Shown: positions 54,369-63,815 of the stretch, in pieces
Layout: each line of letters starts with the position of its first letter
Position numbering within the stretch: position 1 is the stretch's first letter
Source of the DNA: Sva-07 sp963743825
Lineage (GTDB): Bacteria > Actinomycetota > Acidimicrobiia > Acidimicrobiales > Ilumatobacteraceae
Assembly: GCA_963743825.1 (NCBI GenBank)
Contig: CAVURC010000002.1
Coordinates: 62,001 to 126,000 of the forward strand
DNA length: 64,000 nt
Direction of reading: 5' to 3'
Program-made: the position numbers and the translations under genes
Notes under the pieces: model-generated
The model's input: the letters and a program-made list of their open reading frames with translations, nothing else
The model's database searches: none
What the model was told of the DNA's origin: nothing

Positions 54369-56944
54369 CAACGGTCCTTCATGCGGTTGGGGGCGGCAGT
54401 TGCGGGATCGATCGGCCACTGGTGTTTCGGATAGCGCCCGGCCATGTCCTTGCGGACATCCGCCCACGAACCACTCCAGAAGCCGGGGAGATCGGCGGTG
54501 ACCTGGATCGGTCGATCAGCCGGCGACAGCAGATGCAACCTGATCGGAACACCCCCAGCAGTCGGATGATCGACCACGCCGAACAGATCCTGCACGCGCA
54601 CTGACGCATCGGGCTGCTCACCGCTGTAGTCGATCGGCGCCGACCGACCGCTCGGCAGGTCGAGCCGTGTCGGGGCGAGGTCGTCGAGCCGGCTCCCCAC
54701 CGACCACGGCAGCTGGCTCCGCAGGACCATGACGAGGTCGAGCCGATCGAGGTCGCCGCGTCCCGTTGCGCCAGGGAGGTACGGCGCGAGCCATTCATCG
54801 AGCGTGCTCACGAGTGCACTGGTCGACCAATCGGGCCACGGGTCGCCGAGCGTCCGGTGGAGGAACGCGACGCGTTGCTGCAGGCTCCGGGCGGCGTCGG
54901 TCCAGCGAAGCACGCGCAGCTCGGTCGATCGCACACGGGCCATGAGTGCTGCCGTGGTCTCGTCGCCAGGCTCGGGACGCCCCGTTCGGCGACCGAGCTG
55001 GATGGCGCCGAGCCGCCGCTCGACCGATTCCACGAGGTCGTCGCGGTCGGTGTCCCATTCCACGATGCGTCGCTCACTGATGTCCGGGCCGAACGCGGCG
55101 ATCACCTCGTCGGCGTCGACGGCTGCGGCGAGCCGGATGCGTGCGCGATCGCGTCGGCCATCGAGGTCGGCGACCACGACGAACAGCTCGTCCGACAGTG
55201 AGTCGTCCTCGGGCAGCCAGGCGCCCGACCCCGAGCGGAGTTGGAACTGACCGGTGCGGCGCTGGCCGGCCAGCCGGTCCGGGTAGCCGAGCAGGAGAAC
55301 GGCACCGGCCCGATCGGGGTCGACGCGGTCGAGATCGAACTCGATGCGGGCCCGCCGGGCGAGGTCGGCGGCACGTTCGCGGAGCCGATGCACGGCGCCA
55401 CGATCGGCTGCGTCGTGGCGGTCACGTCCGCACAGCACGGCGACCCGAAGCGCGATCTCCGCGGGGAGATCGTCGGGACGTCCACGGAAGATGTCACGTT
55501 CCTCGACGAGCGTGGCGACGACGCAGGCGAGCGAGGTCCGGTCGACGGCCACCATGCGGGCCAGCCGGGGGTGGACGGGCAAGCCGAGCATCGTTCGACC
55601 GAGTGGGGTGATCGAGCCGTCGTCGGCATCGATGGCGTACAGGTCGCGGAGGAGCTCGCGCGCCTGAGCCAGTGCACCCGATGGCGGCTCGTCGATGAAT
55701 CGAAGACCGTCGCCCCCACCCCACGCTGCGAGCTCGAGTGCGAATCCGGCGAGATCCGCTTGCAGGATCTCGGGCGATCGGTGGCGTGTGCGCGTGCCGT
55801 GCTCGATCTTGCTCCACAACCGATATGCGGCGCCCGGTTCGGTGCGACCGGCTCGACCGGCGCGTTGCTCGGCGGACGCACGGCTCGTCGACACCGTGGT
55901 GAGCCGGGTCAACCCCGTGCGTGCGTCGAAACGTGGTTCACGCGCGAGGCCACTGTCGACCACCACGCGTACGCCGTCGACCGTCAACGACGTCTCGGCG
56001 ATGTCGGTCGAGAGCACGACGCGCCGCCGGCCCGGTGGCGATGGGGCGAGCGCAAGATCCTGTTCGGTGGTGGTCAGCGCGCCGGCGAGCGGGTAGATGT
56101 CGACGTCAGGTCCCACCACGTCGTTGAGCTGCGACTCGGCCCGGCGGATCTCGCCGATTCCCGGCAGGAAGACCAGGATGTCGCCGGACTGCTCGCGCAG
56201 CGCCCGTGACACCGCGGCGACGACGGCAGGTTCGATCCGGTCGGGTCGAGCGGGCCCACGCTTCGTCGAGCGACCCCGCGCTCCACCCGTCGGCGCCTGC
56301 GGCATCCAGTGCATCTCGACGTCGAACATCCGGCCGTCGCTCGCCACCACCGGCGCCTCGAGCAAGCGGGTCAACCCATCGACGTCGGGAGTGGCCGACA
56401 TCGCCAGGATCCGGAGGTCGGGCCGGATCGTCGATGCGACGTCGAGCGCGAGCGCGAGGCCGAGGTCGGTGGTGAGGTTGCGTTCGTGTACCTCGTCGAA
56501 GATGACGATGCCGACGCCGGGCAGTTCGGGATCGTTCTGGAGACGGCGCGTGAGCACCCCTTCGGTGACGACCTCGATGCGGGTGCTCGGCCCGATGTGA
56601 CGCTCATCGCGGGTCTGGTAGCCGACGAGCTCGCCGACCGCCGTTCGCGTCGTCGAGGCCATCCGTCGGGCAGCGGCGCGCGTTGCGAGGCGACGAGGCT
56701 CCAGCATGACGATCCGCTGCTCGCCGAGCCAGGGTTCCCCGAGGAGTGCGAGCGGGACGACCGTGGTCTTGCCGGCGCCCGGTGGAGCGACGAGCACCGC
56801 CCGACGATGGTTGCGGAGTGCAGTGCGAACGTCGTCGAGTGCCTCGACGACAGGAAGATCGGGGAGGCCAGGTTGGTCGCGCGATGGCCCGCTGGGCACG
56901 GGGTCAGCCGAGCGAGGGGGAGCCGCGGAACGGCCCTGGGTCAC
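54368..56944 (-). CDS. hrpB: ATP-dependent helicase HrpB
   Basis: The 858-residue protein is a DEAH-type helicase of the HrpB group. Walker A is at 53-61 (APPGAGKTT), followed by 'LEPRRLATRAAARRMA' (motif Ia), DEVH, 'MSATPD' and 'STDIAETSLTVDGVRVVVDSG'; motif VI is 'QRAGRAGRTEPG'. The C-terminal HrpB domain is present. RNA helicase activity is known for related proteins, with no clear role for HrpB itself. Its N-terminus overlaps the upstream gene by 41 bases; GTG 56899 would remove the overlap. Confidence 0.92.
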   Translation of the reverse strand: MTQGRSAAPPRSADPVPSGPSRDQPGLPDLPVVEALDDVRTALRNHRRAVLVAPPGAGKTTVVPLALLGEPWLGEQRIVMLEPRRLATRAAARRMASTTRTAVGELVGYQTRDERHIGPSTRIEVVTEGVLTRRLQNDPELPGVGIVIFDEVHERNLTTDLGLALALDVASTIRPDLRILAMSATPDVDGLTRLLEAPVVASDGRMFDVEMHWMPQAPTGGARGRSTKRGPARPDRIEPAVVAAVSRALREQSGDILVFLPGIGEIRRAESQLNDVVGPDVDIYPLAGALTTTEQDLALAPSPPGRRRVVLSTDIAETSLTVDGVRVVVDSGLAREPRFDARTGLTRLTTVSTSRASAEQRAGRAGRTEPGAAYRLWSKIEHGTRTRHRSPEILQADLAGFALELAAWGGGDGLRFIDEPPSGALAQARELLRDLYAIDADDGSITPLGRTMLGLPVHPRLARMVAVDRTSLACVVATLVEERDIFRGRPDDLPAEIALRVAVLCGRDRHDAADRGAVHRLRERAADLARRARIEFDLDRVDPDRAGAVLLLGYPDRLAGQRRTGQFQLRSGSGAWLPEDDSLSDELFVVVADLDGRRDRARIRLAAAVDADEVIAAFGPDISERRIVEWDTDRDDLVESVERRLGAIQLGRRTGRPEPGDETTAALMARVRSTELRVLRWTDAARSLQQRVAFLHRTLGDPWPDWSTSALVSTLDEWLAPYLPGATGRGDLDRLDLVMVLRSQLPWSVGSRLDDLAPTRLDLPSGRSAPIDYSGEQPDASVRVQDLFGVVDHPTAGGVPIRLHLLSPADRPIQVTADLPGFWSGSWADVRKDMAGRYPKHQWPIDPATAAPNRMKDR

Positions 56945-57449
56945 CGGGGCCGGGCACCGGGATCGAGGTCCACCACGTGACGGCGGCGATGGCGTCGGCG
57001 ACCGCTTCCCACTCGTGCGGGTTCCAACCCTCGGCGGCCGCAGCGACGACCCCGTCGACCCGTGTGAAGACGAACGCCGGGAGTTCGTCGAGGCCCATTG
57101 CCTTGACGGCGGCGCGTTCGGGGTCGCAGAACACGAGGAACCGGTCGGCGAGTGGACCGAGGAACGTGCGCGCCTCGACCGGGCCGGCGGTGACGATCAG
57201 ATTGATTCGTGCATCGGAGCCGCGGAACTGTTCGAGCACCCGGCTGGCGGCACGCAGGATCCACGAACTCTCGTTGGTGTACGGGTCGAGGACGACCGAC
57301 GCGAGATGGAAGGTGGTCAGCCATTCCATGACCGGGCGGGCTTGCCCGAGCCCACCGTCGACGAGTGGCGTGAGGACGAGATCTGTCGGGAGCTTCTCGC
57401 CGACCTTCGACGGGACGGTGCGTGTGGTGTCGGAAGTCGTGTCGGCCAC
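56904..57449 (-). CDS. Hypothetical protein, possibly thioredoxin-like
   Basis: The 181-residue product has an alternating strand-helix pattern ('TDLVLTPLVDGGLGQARPVMEWL', 'RINLIVTAGPVEARTFLGPLADRF', 'LVFCDPERAAVKAMGLDELPAFVF'). The last block, a short cis-Pro-like 'LPAFVF' after a helix, recalls thioredoxin folds. There is no CxxC. I give this fold assignment little weight. The start GTG 57449 leaves a short gap to the divergent gene at 57539. It is probably co-transcribed with hrpB. Confidence 0.6.
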   Translation of the reverse strand: MADTTSDTTRTVPSKVGEKLPTDLVLTPLVDGGLGQARPVMEWLTTFHLASVVLDPYTNESSWILRAASRVLEQFRGSDARINLIVTAGPVEARTFLGPLADRFLVFCDPERAAVKAMGLDELPAFVFTRVDGVVAAAAEGWNPHEWEAVADAIAAVTWWTSIPVPGPGDPGPFRGSPSLG

Positions 57450-57538
57450 GGGGCGCGATCGTAGCGACTGACACGGTTGATCGGGGTATTCGTCGTCACC
57501 GCGAGACGTCACCCGCACCGGCGGCTACGGTCGCGGGC

Positions 57539-58351
57539 GTGCATCCGATCGAGCATCTCCGCTACGTCGCTCGGGCGCAGGGGGCGGATCCGACCTCGCT
57601 CGTGGAGGAGACGGCGCACGCGCTCGGATCGCTTCGTTTCGATCCATCGGGCCTGGTGGTTGCCTGTCGACGCATCGTCGAACGGCACCCGTTCACGGGG
57701 CCGTTGTGGTGGTTGTGCGCGAACGTGTCGACGTCGGCCGAACCGTTCGAGGCGGTGTGGGAGTTGGCCGACGAGATTCGAAGTGACCCCACCGGGTCGA
57801 ATCTGGCGGCGGTGATTCCCGACGAGGCGACGGTCGTGACGATCGGCGACCCCGACGTGATCGGTGCGGGATTGATCCGTCGTGGCGACATTCGCGTGGT
57901 GGCACTCGACGCCGGACACACGGCGACGTCATTCGTGCGGCGCATGGAGCGCTACGACGTCGACGTCGAGCCGGTCGACTCCGGTGTTGCCGGGGTTGTG
58001 GCTCATCACGCCGACGTGGTGCTGATCGAGGCACTGGCGGTCGATTCCGGTCGGGCGGTCGTGCCGGTCGGGTCGTCGACCATCGCTGCGGCCGCGCTGG
58101 CGTGGGGCACACCGGTGTGGCTGGTCGCCGGCGTCGGCCGACGCCTGCCGTCGGGGTTCATCGACGCGATGGTCGCCAAGGTGGTGTCGATGAGCGGCGA
58201 CGGTGACCCGTGGGATCTCGAGGTCGAGGTGCTCCCCACATCGATGTTCACCCACGTGGTCGGCCCGTACGGTCAGGTCCCCATGGGTCCGCCCGCCATC
58301 GTCGCCGAGTGCCCCATGGCCCACGAACTCCTCCGCCACAGCCCCATCTGA
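57539..58351 (+). CDS. eIF2B-like/ISOCOT-fold protein
   Basis: The 270-residue product resembles translation initiation factor 2B-related proteins and ribose-1,5-bisphosphate isomerases in its second half. 'VVTIGDPDVIGAGLIRRGDIRVVALDAG' looks like the first Rossmann-type strand pair. 'DVVLIEALAVDSGRAVVPVGSS' matches the family pattern 'D.vl.GadAi...G.v.nkvGs', and 'AAALAWGTPVWLVAGVGRRLP' matches 'A..a...pvyvva...K'. The key catalytic residues of the isomerases are not clearly kept. The start GTG 57539 is inferred from divergent spacing. Confidence 0.62.
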   Translation: MHPIEHLRYVARAQGADPTSLVEETAHALGSLRFDPSGLVVACRRIVERHPFTGPLWWLCANVSTSAEPFEAVWELADEIRSDPTGSNLAAVIPDEATVVTIGDPDVIGAGLIRRGDIRVVALDAGHTATSFVRRMERYDVDVEPVDSGVAGVVAHHADVVLIEALAVDSGRAVVPVGSSTIAAAALAWGTPVWLVAGVGRRLPSGFIDAMVAKVVSMSGDGDPWDLEVEVLPTSMFTHVVGPYGQVPMGPPAIVAECPMAHELLRHSPI

Positions 58352-58392
58352 CCCGCCCCACCGGTCGCGACGTCGTCGGCCCGCTCCCACCG

Positions 58393-58442
58393 GTTTGCGT
58401 GACGGTTTGGTTGGGCCGTCCCAATGGAAATGCAACGCAAAC
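58393..58442. repeat. Imperfect palindrome, family E copy 1
   Basis: GTTTGCGTGACGGTTTGGTTGGG (58393-58415) is opposed by CCCAATGGAAATGCAACGCAAAC (58420-58442), with mismatches in the middle. It lies between two convergent stops (58351 and 58449). It is related to the perfect copy at 59413-59468 through GTTTGCGTGAC and GTTGG. Confidence 0.72.
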
Positions 58443-58448
58443 GTCGAA

Positions 58449-59373
58449 TCAGGCGGCTGTGGGTGGGTGGGTCGGTGGACGAAGGCGCAGACGCAGGGTG
58501 TTGCGGACGAATGCGGAGTGCTTCACCACCTCGTCGTAGGTGTACTCGTACACCCGATAGCCGAGGTCCTGGAGTTCGTTTCGTCGTTGTGCGTCTCGCA
58601 GCCGGTCGCTCGGCGCCGCATGCCCCTTCTGGCCGCTGACCTCCACGACGACGCCGAGCCCGTCGAAGAGGAAGTCGACGCGAGCGACGTGGCGATCGCC
58701 GGCGAGGAACACCACTTGCGTGCGAGGGCGTGGCAGCCCCGCCTCACGGACGAGTTCGAGGAATCGGCGCTCGAGCATGGTGTGGCCTCCTGCATCGGTC
58801 AGCATCTCCTCGACCCGCAGACAACCCCACCGGCCCGACCCGCGCAGATCGGCCAGCCGCCGCAGGATCGTTTCGGGCGACGAGAGGTGCAGGCGAACTG
58901 CGCTGTCGATCGCCGCCTCGATCCGCCGGGGATGGGCACGGGCGAGTGCGAGGTCGAACACCGTGCGGGTCGCCGACATCGTGCGCAAGACCGTCGATCA
59001 CCACCTGGTCGATCGGCCTCAGTCGAGTGGTGGTGTGCACCACGAACGGCACGATCGCGGGCCGTCGGCCCCGATCGATGGTGAACTCGACGGCTCGAGG
59101 ATCGGACCGATCGAGGCCGTGGAGCGCCGCCGCCGCTTCGAAGCTCACCCAACTGCGCTCGCCGAGGCAGAGCAGCCCGGCGCGGAGGCGACGTCGATGG
59201 GTGTCGGGAGACCCTCGCAGGGCATACACACGAGGGGCGATCCGATGGATCACTCCGTCGGCGACCAATCGGTTCTGCTGCCAGGCGGAGATGCCGACGT
59301 CACGGAGCTGCGCGATGGTCACCACGCCGTCCTGGTCGGCGGCGAGGTCGGTGAGGGTGGTGTCGAGCTTCAT
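58449..59373 (-). CDS. AbiEi/DUF559-like protein, one frameshift
   Basis: The joined product (about 307 residues) has an N-terminal winged helix with the pattern of AbiEi-type antitoxins ('DQDGVVTIAQLRDVGISAWQ', 'ADGVIHRIAPRVYALRG'). The middle reads 'SATRTVFDLALARAHPRRIEAAIDSAV'. The C-terminus is a DUF559-like, very-short-patch-repair-type endonuclease domain ('RVDFLFDGLGVVVEVSGQKGH', 'RDAQRRNELQDLGYRVYEYTYDEV'). A gain of one base near 58983 (CTT-GCG for CTG-CG) splits the frame. Such proteins are common, multicopy and of unknown role in actinobacteria. Family E palindromes lie on both sides. No AbiEii-type toxin is adjacent. Confidence 0.78.
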
Positions 59374-59412
59374 GCCCACCCGTGGGTCGCCAATCGGCGC
59401 CGGCGGAAAACT

Positions 59413-59468
59413 CCGGTTTGCGTGACAGTTCTGTTGGCCCGCCCCAACAGAACTGTCACGCAAACCGG
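59413..59468. repeat. Long perfect palindrome, family E copy 2
   Basis: A perfect 25-bp stem (59413-59437 with 59444-59468) closes over the loop CCCGCC. It lies 42 bases downstream of the stop of the DUF2007-like gene (minus strand) and 40 bases upstream of the AbiEi-like start. There is no T-run. Confidence 0.9.
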
Positions 59469-59510
59469 TTGGAGGTGTGGGGTGCGGGTGGGGTCCGGCG
59501 GGGTGGGGTG

Positions 59511-59807
59511 TCAGATCTGGCGGGTGGCGGGGGGATGGCCGAGGATGTCGGTCATCACCTCGCGGGCCTCGGCCTTGCGGTCCTCGGTCACGAAGACACG
59601 CGCCATCGGTTCACGGCTGGTCATCATCGGGTTGAGGCTGTAGTCATCCGAGGTCACCGCAGGGATTCCCTGGGCGTTGAGCTCGTCGACGATCATCGGG
59701 GCCATCCACTGCGGGATCCATCCGGCCTCCACGGTCCGGTCGGGATTCGGAGGCTTGGGCAGGTGTTTGCCGAACACCCAGTGCCAGGCGGAACGAAACG
59801 TGGGCAT
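59511..59807 (-). CDS. DUF2007-like small protein
   Basis: The 98-residue product has the pattern of the DUF2007 'putative signal transducing protein' family: a helix that selects 'MIVDELNAQGIPAVTSDD', and then 'ARVFVTEDRKAEAREVMTDIL' near the C-terminus, a ferredoxin-like fold. There is no membrane segment or signal peptide. The role of the family is unknown. It is transcribed divergently from the pyrimidine catabolism operon, with 148 bases between the two starts. Confidence 0.68.
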   Translation of the reverse strand: MPTFRSAWHWVFGKHLPKPPNPDRTVEAGWIPQWMAPMIVDELNAQGIPAVTSDDYSLNPMMTSREPMARVFVTEDRKAEAREVMTDILGHPPATRQI

Positions 59808-59955
59808 CGGCGATTCCTCGGTCGGGCGGATGCTGTTTCCGCAGCGTGAACTGACTGTACGAGCGGTCGAACCGGTTGTCCACGTGTCGAGCGATCACTA
59901 GTGTCGGCCTTCTCCCGGCATTCTCGCCGGACCGTCGACGAACACCGAGGGACTC

Positions 59956-60798
59956 ATGGCCAACATCATCACAGCGGCGCTCCTGCAGACCGACTGGACC
60001 GGTGACAAGGAGTCGATGATCGTCAAGCACGAGGACGCGGCCCGTGAGGCTGCCGCCCAGGGTGCGCAGATCATGTGCTTCCAGGAACTCTTCTACGGCC
60101 CGTACTTCTGCCAGGTGCAGGAGGCCGAGTACTACGACTACACCGAGTACATCCCCGACGGGCCCACCACGAAGCGATTCCAGGCGCTCGCCAAGGAACT
60201 CAACATGGTGATGGTGCTGCCGATGTACGAAATCGAGCAGCCGGGGATCTACTACAACACCGCCGCAGTCATCGATGCCGACGGCACCTACCTCGGCAAG
60301 TACCGCAAGCAGCACATCCCGCAGGTCAAGGGCTTCTGGGAGAAGTTCTACTTCCGGCCCGGAAACGGCGGCTATCCGATCTTCGACACGGCCGTCGGCA
60401 AGGTCGGTGTCTACATCTGCTACGACCGGCACTTCCCCGAGGGGTGGCGGGCGCTCGGCCTGAACGGCGCCGAGATCGTCTTCAATCCGTCGGCGACCCA
60501 CCGGGGGCTCTCGGAGTATCTGTGGTCGATCGAGCAGCCGGCCGCCGCGGTGGCGAACATGTACTACGTCGGAGCGATCAACCGGGTCGGCATCGAGCCG
60601 CTGGGCGAGAACGACTTCTACGGCCAGAGCTACTTCGTCGACCCGCGAGGCCAGTACGTCGGCGACAAGGGCGACCCGTACCAGCCCGAGCTGATCATCC
60701 GTGAGCTCGACATGGATCGCATCAAGGAGGTCCGCGACGGCTGGGCGTTCTATCGCGATCGCCGTCCCGACGCCTACGCCGAACTGGTGGAGGGCTGA
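59956..60798 (+). CDS. Beta-ureidopropionase (nitrilase superfamily)
   Basis: The 280-residue enzyme is a carbon-nitrogen hydrolase with the catalytic triad Glu44 ('CFQELFYGPYF'), Lys118 ('GKYRKQHIPQV') and Cys155 ('YICYDRHFPEGW'). 'FNPSATHRGLSEYLW' and the close match to N-carbamoyl-beta-alanine amidohydrolases indicate hydrolysis of N-carbamoyl-beta-alanine to beta-alanine, CO2 and ammonia. N-carbamoylputrescine amidase is the alternative. The dihydropyrimidinase gene follows after one base, which favours the pyrimidine role. Confidence 0.88.
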   Translation: MANIITAALLQTDWTGDKESMIVKHEDAAREAAAQGAQIMCFQELFYGPYFCQVQEAEYYDYTEYIPDGPTTKRFQALAKELNMVMVLPMYEIEQPGIYYNTAAVIDADGTYLGKYRKQHIPQVKGFWEKFYFRPGNGGYPIFDTAVGKVGVYICYDRHFPEGWRALGLNGAEIVFNPSATHRGLSEYLWSIEQPAAAVANMYYVGAINRVGIEPLGENDFYGQSYFVDPRGQYVGDKGDPYQPELIIRELDMDRIKEVRDGWAFYRDRRPDAYAELVEG

Positions 60799-60799
60799 C

Positions 60800-62215
60800 A
60801 TGGCGACCATGCTGATCTCCGGCGGAACGGTCGTCTCCGCAGTCGGACGTCGCGACGCCGACGTGCTCGTCGACGGCGAGAAGGTCGTCGCCATCCTCGC
60901 TCCCGGCCAGGCAGCAGCGATGGGTGTCGTTGCCGACCGCACGATCGACGCCACGGGCAAGTACGTCGTACCCGGCGGTGTCGACGTGCACACCCACATG
61001 GAGCTGCCGTTCGGCGGCACCGAGGCCTCCGACACGTTCGAGACCGGCACGACCGCCGCCGCATGGGGCGGTGTCACCACGATCGTCGACTTCGCCGTGC
61101 AGAACACCGGCTTCAGCGTCCATGACCAGCTCGCCGTCTGGCACGAGAAGGCCGCCGGCAACTGCGCGATCGATTACGGCTTCCACCAGATCATCGGCGG
61201 CGTCGACGACGAGTCGCTGAAGGCGATGACGTACCTCGTCGACAACGAGGGCATCACGAGCTTCAAGCTGTTCATGGCCTACCCGGGGGTGTTGTACTCC
61301 GACGACGGGCAGATCCTGCGGGCCATGCAGAACGCCTCCGAATCCGGGGCCGTGATCATGATGCACGCGGAGAACGGCATCGCCATCGACGTCCTCGTCG
61401 CGCAGTCGATCGCCCGGGGCGACACCGACCCGAAGTTCCACTCGCTCACCCGGCCCGCCGAACTCGAATCCGAGGCGACACACCGGGCGATCCAGCTCGC
61501 GAAGGTTGCCGGCAACGTGCCGCTCTACATCGTGCACATGTCGGCATCCGAAGCGCTGGGGGAGGTCGCTGCGGCACAGCACGCCGGGCTCAACGTGTTC
61601 GCCGAGACGTGCCCGCAGTACCTGTACCTCACCCTCGAGGACCAGCTGGCGCAGCCGGGATTCGAGGGAGCCAAGTGGGTGTGCTCCACACCGCTGCGCA
61701 CCAAGCACGAGCATCATCAGGCCGACCTCTGGAAGGGTCTGCGCATGAACGAATTGGCCGTGGTGTCGACCGACCACTGCCCGTTCTGCTTCAAGGATCA
61801 GAAGGAACTCGGGCTCGGGAACTTCTCGAAGATCCCCAACGGGATCGGCGGCGTCGAGCACCGCATGGAGCTGATCTACCAGGGTGTCGTGCTCGGCGAG
61901 ATCAGCCTCGAGCGTTGGGTCGAGACGTGCTGCACCACGCCGGCGCGCATGTTCGGCCTCGCGCACAAGGGCGTCATCGAGCCGGGCGCCGACGCCGACA
62001 TCCTCGTGTGGGACCCCAGCCGCCGGACGAAGATCGGCATCAACGACAAGCACCACATGAACATGGATCACTCCGCCTACGAAGGGTTCGAGATCGACGG
62101 CAAGGTCGACACGGTCATCAGCCGTGGCGCCATCGTGATCGAGAACGACACCTACGTCGGCACCAAGGGCCACGGCAAGTTCGTCAAGCGCGGCCTGTCC
62201 ACCTACCTCCACTGA
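60800..62215 (+). CDS. hydA: Dihydropyrimidinase / D-hydantoinase
   Basis: The 471-residue metal-dependent amidohydrolase opens the ring of dihydrouracil, dihydrothymine or hydantoins. It has the HxH metal ligands in 'VDVHTHMELPFGG', the carboxylated Lys in 'TSFKLFMAYPG', and further His ligands in 'MMHAENG' and 'IVHMSASEAL'; the last ligand Asp is in 'STDHCPF'. It follows the beta-ureidopropionase gene by one base, consistent with the two steps being consecutive. A pair of family D palindromes lies directly after its stop. Confidence 0.92.
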   Translation: MATMLISGGTVVSAVGRRDADVLVDGEKVVAILAPGQAAAMGVVADRTIDATGKYVVPGGVDVHTHMELPFGGTEASDTFETGTTAAAWGGVTTIVDFAVQNTGFSVHDQLAVWHEKAAGNCAIDYGFHQIIGGVDDESLKAMTYLVDNEGITSFKLFMAYPGVLYSDDGQILRAMQNASESGAVIMMHAENGIAIDVLVAQSIARGDTDPKFHSLTRPAELESEATHRAIQLAKVAGNVPLYIVHMSASEALGEVAAAQHAGLNVFAETCPQYLYLTLEDQLAQPGFEGAKWVCSTPLRTKHEHHQADLWKGLRMNELAVVSTDHCPFCFKDQKELGLGNFSKIPNGIGGVEHRMELIYQGVVLGEISLERWVETCCTTPARMFGLAHKGVIEPGADADILVWDPSRRTKIGINDKHHMNMDHSAYEGFEIDGKVDTVISRGAIVIENDTYVGTKGHGKFVKRGLSTYLH

Positions 62216-62216
62216 T

Positions 62217-62310
62217 CGTTACATCAGGGGTCAGACCCGCGATGTAACGCTGCGGCAGGCGACCAGCACATCATGCCGTTACATCTGCGGGTCTGACCCC
62301 TGATGTAACG
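62217..62310. repeat. Inverted pair of family D palindromes (BIME-like)
   Basis: Two hairpins, 62217-62249 and 62277-62310, are each built on CGTTACATC..GGGTCAGACCC..GATGTAACG. The second is the inverted near-copy of the first, with 27 bases between them. Paired, inverted REP units of this sort form bacterial interspersed mosaic elements. It lies between the stop of hydA and the start of mmsA. Confidence 0.85.
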
Positions 62311-62330
62311 CTTCACGAAAGAGTCTCCAC

Positions 62331-63814
<1,484 letters not shown>

Positions 63815-63815
<1 letters not shown>

